A stretch of DNA of 20,567 nt from positions 10,735 to 31,301 of the forward strand of contig DHSR01000049.1 in the NCBI GenBank assembly GCA_002410555.1, in the 5' to 3' direction. Below, piece by piece: positions 16,901 to 20,567 of this stretch (position 1 is the stretch's first letter; each line of letters opens with the position of its first letter). Origin of the DNA: Bacteroidales bacterium UBA5281 (lineage in GTDB: Bacteria > Bacteroidota > Bacteroidia > Bacteroidales > Lentimicrobiaceae). The notes beneath the pieces are model-generated. The model saw only the letters and a list, made by a program, of their open reading frames with translations. It did not search any database and had not been told where the DNA came from. A program made the position numbers and the translations under genes.

Positions 16901-18384
16901 GTCAGAACCTATTATTGGAAGATATTCCCGAAAGAATGATTGCCCGGCAAATGAACGACACCCGCTATATTAGCAAGTTTATTTCGGCCCTGCTTTCAAA
17001 TATCGTCCGTGCTGATAAAGAGGATGATGGCGTCAACTCAAAAAATCTGATTCCAGGAAATGGTAAAATCACAACTGTTTTGAAAAAAGATTGGGGAATG
17101 GATGCAGTTTGGAACGATTTGATACTGCCCCGTTTTGAACGGATGAATCAATTAACAAACAGTACTACTTTCACTTATTGGAATGAACAATATCAAAAAT
17201 TCTTACCTGTAGATTATTCTCCTGCTGATTCTAAAAGGATAGAAAAGAAAAGGATTGACCACCGGCACCATGCCATGGATGCCTTGGTAATTGCCTGTAT
17301 GACCAGAGATCACGTAAACTTACTCAATAATCAATCGGCAAAATCGGAAACGTCACGATATGACTTGCAATATAAGTTGCGAAACAGGAGCAAGGAAACG
17401 TGGATTGATAAAAAAACGAACGAACAAGTTGAAAGAGCTGTGTTTAAAGAATTCAAAAAGCCTTGGGACGATTTTACAGTTGATGCGAAAAACGCTTTGG
17501 AAACCGTTGTGGTAAGTTTCAAACAAAACCTGCGTGTGATCAACAAAGCAACCAATAATTATCAAAAATGGGTTGACGAAAACGGAGTAAAGGTAAAAGA
17601 ATATGTTAAACAGGAAGGAACAAATTGGGCGATACGGAAGCCTATGCACAAAGAAACGGTTTCGGGCAAAGTGATTTTAAATCGAATAAAGGTACCAAAA
17701 GAAAAAATTCTAACCGCTACTCGCAAATCGGTTGATACTTCTTTTGATGTGAAAACCATAAATTCAGTTACGGATACCGGAATACAAAAAATTCTTAGTA
17801 ATTACTTGACTTACAAAGACAATAATACTGAGCTTGCTTTTTCAGCAGAAGGATTGGAAGAAATGAATGCTAACATAAAACAATTTAATGCTGGCAAATC
17901 TCACAAACCGATTCGAAAGGTGCGGATATTTGAATTGGGAAGTAAATTTCCGTTAGGAGAAAGCGGAAATAAGAAAGACAAGTACGTTGAGGCTGCAAAA
18001 GGTACTAATCTCTTTTTTGCAATTTATTCTGATGAGGATGGCAATCGGAGTTATGAGACAATTCCTTTAAATGTTGTGATTGAACGTTTAAAACATGGAT
18101 TGAGTGAAGTGCCGAAAAAAAATGAGAAGGGAAGAACACTTCTATTTAATTTATCACCAAATGATTTGGTTATGGTTTCTGATGAAAGAGGAAGCAAAAT
18201 TGAAATTTATAAAATGGTTTCATGTACTGGTACTCAATGTTTTTTTATCCCTAATAATATTGCAACTCCCATAGTTCAAACTACAGAATTAGGATCTAAT
18301 AATAAGTCAGAAAAAACCTGGAATGGAGTAATGATTAAACAAGTGTGTATGAAACTTAAAGTTGATCGTCTTGGTAATATTTAA
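13942..18384 (+). CDS. cas9: Cas9 nuclease, type II-C
   Basis: This is the RNA-guided DNA endonuclease of the locus, with 1480 residues. The start is secure because it opens MKRILGLDLGTNSIGWAL, the RuvC-I motif with D8. An arginine-rich bridge helix follows (about 54-80, 'HYRGMRRIRERYLLRRERLH'), then a long helical recognition lobe. RuvC-II has E787 in IHVELGRE; the HNH domain has H913 in QIEHVIPKS and N927 in FNNKV; RuvC-III has H1110 and D1113 in HHAMDALVIA. All nuclease residues are intact, so it should cut both strands. The last 350 or so residues should hold the PAM-reading part. The length fits the long II-C Cas9s of Bacteroidota. Base composition is uneven: two lines I counted (14581-14640 and 17041-17100) are 30-32% G+C, lower than the neighbouring cas1. 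cas1 starts 16 bases downstream. Confidence 0.97.
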   Translation: MKRILGLDLGTNSIGWALVNEDERKIEGLGSRIIPMTQDILDTFSGGKPLETQTAARTHYRGMRRIRERYLLRRERLHRVLNVLGFLPLHYAQEIDFQKHYGQFVGESEPKLNYNNRNFIFADSFEEMLNEFKQLQPQLFYTRADGKETKIPYDWTIYYLRKKALTDKIGKEELAWIILNFNQKRGYYQLRGEDDADATRTVQTRMYFDTQVIESIIDTGSVYKGLKVIQIILANGDSGKYFSKEVPNWVGLQKSIIATVDLDKEGNDRFEDDGTLKRRFSIPTEEDWEKKWKLIKIKTEKEIIGANKTVGAYIYDSLLQNPSQKIRGKLVRTIERKFYKDELIAILENQIELQPELFTEDLYSDCVRELYRNNEAQQLTLGKKDFVHLFVEDIIFYQRPLRSQKSSIGNCSLEYRIYKDTESNQVKEYLKAVPQSHPLYQEFRVWQWLSNLKIYRKEDDADITTEFLKSTDDYASLFEFLMTQKEVGHTDILKQLLTPTLRVKFQGAKAVTFNKEVDKEIAKYRWNYVFDDSKDKEEDKSKKYPCNSTGYEIRRRLAKVVNVPDGFLEITDTKEVEVKKGQNNGQKITVSLGTREHQLWQIIYSVTDKKEYISALEKFAKKYFLDKESFVGNFEKFSPFPSEYGAFSEKAIKKFIPLLRLGKFWHWEAIDSKTQDRIGKIISGEYDENIKTRVREKVINLTDNIHFQGLPIWLASYIIYDRHSEAEIAGKWDSIAELEQYLEDFKQHSLRNPIVEQVVTETLRVVRDIWKKYGKGAKDFFSEIHVELGREMKNTADDRKWLASQVTNNEATNLRIKALLAELKENSDGKLPVENVRPYSPMQLYALRIYEDGVISSKVDLPEDIIKISKTAQPSKSELQRYKLWLEQKYRSPYTGQAIPLGRLFTEDYQIEHVIPKSRYFDDSFNNKVICESAVNQLKDKQLGLEFIKNHHGSKVECGMGKVVEVFTEEAYQTFVKEHYSKNKTKRQNLLLEDIPERMIARQMNDTRYISKFISALLSNIVRADKEDDGVNSKNLIPGNGKITTVLKKDWGMDAVWNDLILPRFERMNQLTNSTTFTYWNEQYQKFLPVDYSPADSKRIEKKRIDHRHHAMDALVIACMTRDHVNLLNNQSAKSETSRYDLQYKLRNRSKETWIDKKTNEQVERAVFKEFKKPWDDFTVDAKNALETVVVSFKQNLRVINKATNNYQKWVDENGVKVKEYVKQEGTNWAIRKPMHKETVSGKVILNRIKVPKEKILTATRKSVDTSFDVKTINSVTDTGIQKILSNYLTYKDNNTELAFSAEGLEEMNANIKQFNAGKSHKPIRKVRIFELGSKFPLGESGNKKDKYVEAAKGTNLFFAIYSDEDGNRSYETIPLNVVIERLKHGLSEVPKKNEKGRTLLFNLSPNDLVMVSDERGSKIEIYKMVSCTGTQCFFIPNNIATPIVQTTELGSNNKSEKTWNGVMIKQVCMKLKVDRLGNI

Positions 18385-18400
18385 CTTTTAATTCATAATC

Positions 18401-19303
18401 TTGATAAAACGTACCCTTTATTTCGGCAATCCCTGCTATCTTAAAAAGAGAGATATGCAGATGGCCATTGAGTTTCCTGAAAAAGATGGGAAACCGGGAA
18501 CTTCTATTCCCATCGAAGATATTGGAATTGTGGTTTTGGACAGCCCTCAAATTACCCTTTCTCATGCTTTAATTGCTGCACTTGGAGATCAAAATACCGC
18601 CATTATCAGTTGTGATGCAAAACACCTGCCTTATGGGTTAATGCTTCCCATGTTTTCGCATCATGCCTTTACTGAGAAAATGTATCAGCAATTGGAGTCT
18701 TCCCTGCCCCTAAAGAAAAACCTGTGGCAGCAAACCATAGTAGCGAAAATCAGCAATCAGGCTGCCATGCTGAGAAGTGTGGGAGTAGCCGACGGGAAGA
18801 TGCAGTATTATTTGAGGCTGGTAAAAAGTGGCGACCCCCAAAACGTGGAAGGAAGGGCTGCTGCCTTTTATTGGGAGCATTTGTTTGGCGACAAAAGTGG
18901 ATTTACACGCGACCGGAATGAGGTTGGAATAAATGCCATGCTCAATTATGGCTATGCTATTTTACTGGCCATTGTTGCCCGGGGATTGGTAGCCAGCGGA
19001 ATGCTGCCTGCATTAGGAATCCATCACCGCAATAAATACAATCCCTGGTGCCTTGCTTCTGATATTATGGAGCCCTATCGACCTTATGTTGACCGGATTG
19101 TATTGCAGATTTCAGAAGATTTTCCCGAATGTGACGAGCTTACACCAGAAGTAAAAAAAATGCTTTTACAAGTGCCGGTCATCGACATAGAAATTGATGG
19201 AAAGAAAAGCCCACTCATGGTAGGAATGCAGCGTACAACAGCATCTTTATCATCGTGTTTTGAAGGTACAGGTCGAAAGATTTTGTATCCTGAATTAAAC
19301 TGA
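18401..19303 (+). CDS. cas1: Cas1 integrase, type II
   Basis: Cas1 is the metal-dependent integrase that, with Cas2, inserts new spacers. The 300 residues match type II Cas1: an N-terminal beta domain (MIKRTLYFGNPCYLK...) and an alpha domain with the catalytic set E150 (VEGRAAAFYWEHLFG), H208 (LGIHHRNKYNPW) and D221/E224 (ASDIMEPYRP). The start appears to be TTG at 18401. In-frame codons upstream are only ATC, ATA and TTC before a stop at 18389, and the first ATG is at residue 19, inside the conserved N-terminus. It lies 16 bases after cas9 and 5 bases before cas2, so the three genes form one operon. Confidence 0.95.
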   Translation: MIKRTLYFGNPCYLKKRDMQMAIEFPEKDGKPGTSIPIEDIGIVVLDSPQITLSHALIAALGDQNTAIISCDAKHLPYGLMLPMFSHHAFTEKMYQQLESSLPLKKNLWQQTIVAKISNQAAMLRSVGVADGKMQYYLRLVKSGDPQNVEGRAAAFYWEHLFGDKSGFTRDRNEVGINAMLNYGYAILLAIVARGLVASGMLPALGIHHRNKYNPWCLASDIMEPYRPYVDRIVLQISEDFPECDELTPEVKKMLLQVPVIDIEIDGKKSPLMVGMQRTTASLSSCFEGTGRKILYPELN

Positions 19304-19308
19304 AACAA

Positions 19309-19656
19309 TTGACATCTAATAATTTTAACCGGCTAAATCAGTACCATATATTGTGGATATTCGTCTTTTTCGACCTGCCTACTGAAACAAAGAGGGATAG
19401 GAAAAATTATGCCCAGTTCAGGAAGAATCTGCAAAAAGACGGTTTTACCATGATGCAGTTTTCTATATATGTTCGTCATTGCAATAGCCGTGAAAATGCT
19501 GACGTGCACACCAAGCGTGTAAAATCATTTTTAGCTCCTAAAGGTGAAATAATTATATTTTCGGTTACCGATAAGCAGTTTGGTATGATGGAGTTTTTTA
19601 GAAGCCAAAAAGAAACAGCGAAACCGAATACGCCCCAACAATTGGAATTATTTTAG
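19309..19656 (+). CDS. cas2: Cas2 adaptation protein
   Basis: Cas2 forms the structural core of the Cas1-Cas2 spacer-insertion complex. The ferredoxin-like fold starts at LWIFVFFDLPTETKRDRKNY, with the conserved aspartate at D22, and continues 'FRKNLQKDGFTMMQFSIYVRHC', as is usual for type II-C. The start is uncertain: TTG at 19309 gives 115 residues, while TTG at 19351 gives 101 residues starting right at the first strand. A stop at 19291 rules out a longer form, and no ATG is available at either place. I favour 19309 because II-C Cas2 proteins often carry a short 'RLNQY'-like extension. No csn2 or cas4 follows, which defines the locus as type II-C. Confidence 0.92.
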   Translation: MTSNNFNRLNQYHILWIFVFFDLPTETKRDRKNYAQFRKNLQKDGFTMMQFSIYVRHCNSRENADVHTKRVKSFLAPKGEIIIFSVTDKQFGMMEFFRSQKETAKPNTPQQLELF

Positions 19657-19666
19657 TCAGGAATAA

Positions 19667-19700
19667 AAAAGTCCTTCAACCCGGGAGCTGAAGGACTTTT
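19667..19700. terminator. Bidirectional terminator between cas2 and the CRISPR array
   Basis: A 12-bp perfect stem, AAAAGTCCTTCA (19667-19678) with its complement (19689-19700), and a 10-nt loop. It has T runs on both sides: four T then ATT on the plus strand, six T on the minus strand. It starts 11 bases after the cas2 stop. Its symmetry fits cas2 mRNA and pre-crRNA arriving from opposite directions. Confidence 0.85.
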
Positions 19701-19769
19701 ATTGAACACTTTTTTAATTTCTGATACAAGCGTTAACTGGTTGTGCATTAGTGTATTGGGCGCGGGTAT

Positions 19770-20567
19770 GTTGTGCTCAATACTTCAAAGATACAATTCA
19801 AAAGCAATTCACAACCGTAGAGAAGACTTTAAACCCCTGCGTGTGGTTGTGCTCAATACTTCAAAGATACAATTCAAAAGCAATTCACAACGCTGTAAGG
19901 TGGCTGAGTCCGGCACGCTCCGTTGTGCTCAATACTTCAAAGATACAATTCAAAAGCAATTCACAACTTCACCTATTGGTGAGATTGAAAAATAATGGTT
20001 GTGCTCAATACTTCAAAGATACAATTCAAAAGCAATTCACAACGGCTATTGATACAGACAAAGTGGTGTGGGGGTTGTGCTCAATACTTCAAAGATACAA
20101 TTCAAAAGCAATTCACAACTGCTCCGAGAAACGCAACGAACCGCTAACAGTTGTGCTCAATACTTCAAAGATACAATTCAAAAGCAATTCACAACGTTTG
20201 TGTTTTTGTGGTCATTGCTTTTAGTGTTGTGCTCAATACTTCAAAGATACAATTCAAAAGCAATTCACAACGTGATACACTTGAAGACCCAAATCGTGAT
20301 CGTTGTGCTCAATACTTCAAAGATACAATTCAAAAGCAATTCACAACCGTGTCACCATGTGGGTAAGGCTCAACAATGTTGTGCTCAATACTTCAAAGAT
20401 ACAATTCAAAAGCAATTCACAACTTGGCTATTTAGGCGGAGAGGCCGCAGCCGGTTGTGCTCAATACTTCAAAGATACAATTCAAAAGCAATTCACAACG
20501 CAGGCAAAGGTGCAGGGGCAGATCGCTAAGTTGTGCTCAATACTTCAAAGATACAATTCAAAAGCAA
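19770..20567 (-). CRISPR. Type II-C CRISPR array (10 complete repeats, 10 spacers, one cut repeat)
   Basis: Ten identical 46-bp repeats begin at 19770, 19846, 19922, 19998, 20074, 20150, 20226, 20302, 20378 and 20454. An eleventh starts at 20530 and is cut at 38 bases by the window edge. Each of the ten spacers is exactly 30 bp, so the period is 76 throughout. The repeat ends are inverted (GTTGTG and CACAAC). The plus strand reads GTTGTGCTCAATACTTC at the left end; in crRNA sense (minus) the repeat begins GTTGTGAATTGCTTTTG. The minus assignment rests on the anti-repeat, on the terminator arrangement at the left end, and on a promoter motif inside the repeat. No leader is visible on the left; if the array reads leftward the leader lies beyond the right edge. 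Spacer targets cannot be judged here. Confidence 0.98.

Noticed and set aside
19701..19769. Left flank of the array as a leader with a plus-strand promoter
   Set aside because: No TAnnTTTG with a TTG partner is present on the plus strand here, and the anti-repeat orientation requires minus-strand crRNA.
19702..20529. Several overlapping plus-strand open frames of 71-157 codons with repeated peptides
   Set aside because: They run through the CRISPR repeats; because the repeat has no stop in some frames and the 76-bp period shifts frame, it yields recurring peptide-like strings. There is no independent coding evidence.
19657..20567. csn2 or cas4 that would make this type II-A or II-B
   Set aside because: Nothing codes between cas2 and the array, and the operon order cas9-cas1-cas2 is complete without it. 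A gene beyond the window's right edge cannot be excluded but would be unusual.

Overview
The window is a 20.6 kb piece of a Bacteroidota chromosome. The evidence is a secreted protein with a C-terminal type IX secretion (Por) sorting domain, Bacteroidota-type promoters (TTG, 18-19 bp, TAnnTTTG) in front of several transcripts, a Bacteroides-like GH2 beta-galactosidase, and a type II-C CRISPR locus whose repeat, read on the minus strand, starts GTTGTGAATTGC as in other Bacteroidota. I cannot name the species.

Positions 1-13.4 kb hold ordinary chromosomal genes. In order they are: an iron-type superoxide dismutase (+); a copper export pair, P1B ATPase plus a small HMA protein (-); a large secreted T9SS cargo with a thioredoxin-like CGPC domain (+); a minus-strand run of lipid A-type acyltransferase, GT4-like glycosyltransferase and MFS exporter; tRNA-Arg(UCU) (-); a lone receiver-domain response regulator (+); and a 1069-residue periplasmic beta-galactosidase (-). 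Many of these units end in clear intrinsic terminators.

Positions 13.7-20.57 kb hold a complete type II-C CRISPR-Cas system. It has a tracrRNA on the minus strand, then cas9 (1480 residues), cas1 and cas2 as a tight plus-strand operon, and an array of 46-bp repeats and 30-bp spacers that runs off the right edge. There is no csn2 or cas4. The anti-repeat (13881-13901) shows that crRNA is read from the minus strand, so the array converges on the cas operon and both meet at a symmetric 12-bp hairpin (19667-19700).

Four things in the CRISPR locus deserve a second look. (1) Every repeat carries a Bacteroidota promoter motif (TTG, 18 bp, TATCTTTG) on the crRNA strand, so each spacer may have its own promoter. 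(2) The tracrRNA and cas9 promoters are interlocked within about 38 bp. (3) A decayed second tracrRNA-like unit, with its own terminator, lies just downstream of the real one. (4) cas1 and cas2 both lack an ATG and appear to start at TTG.
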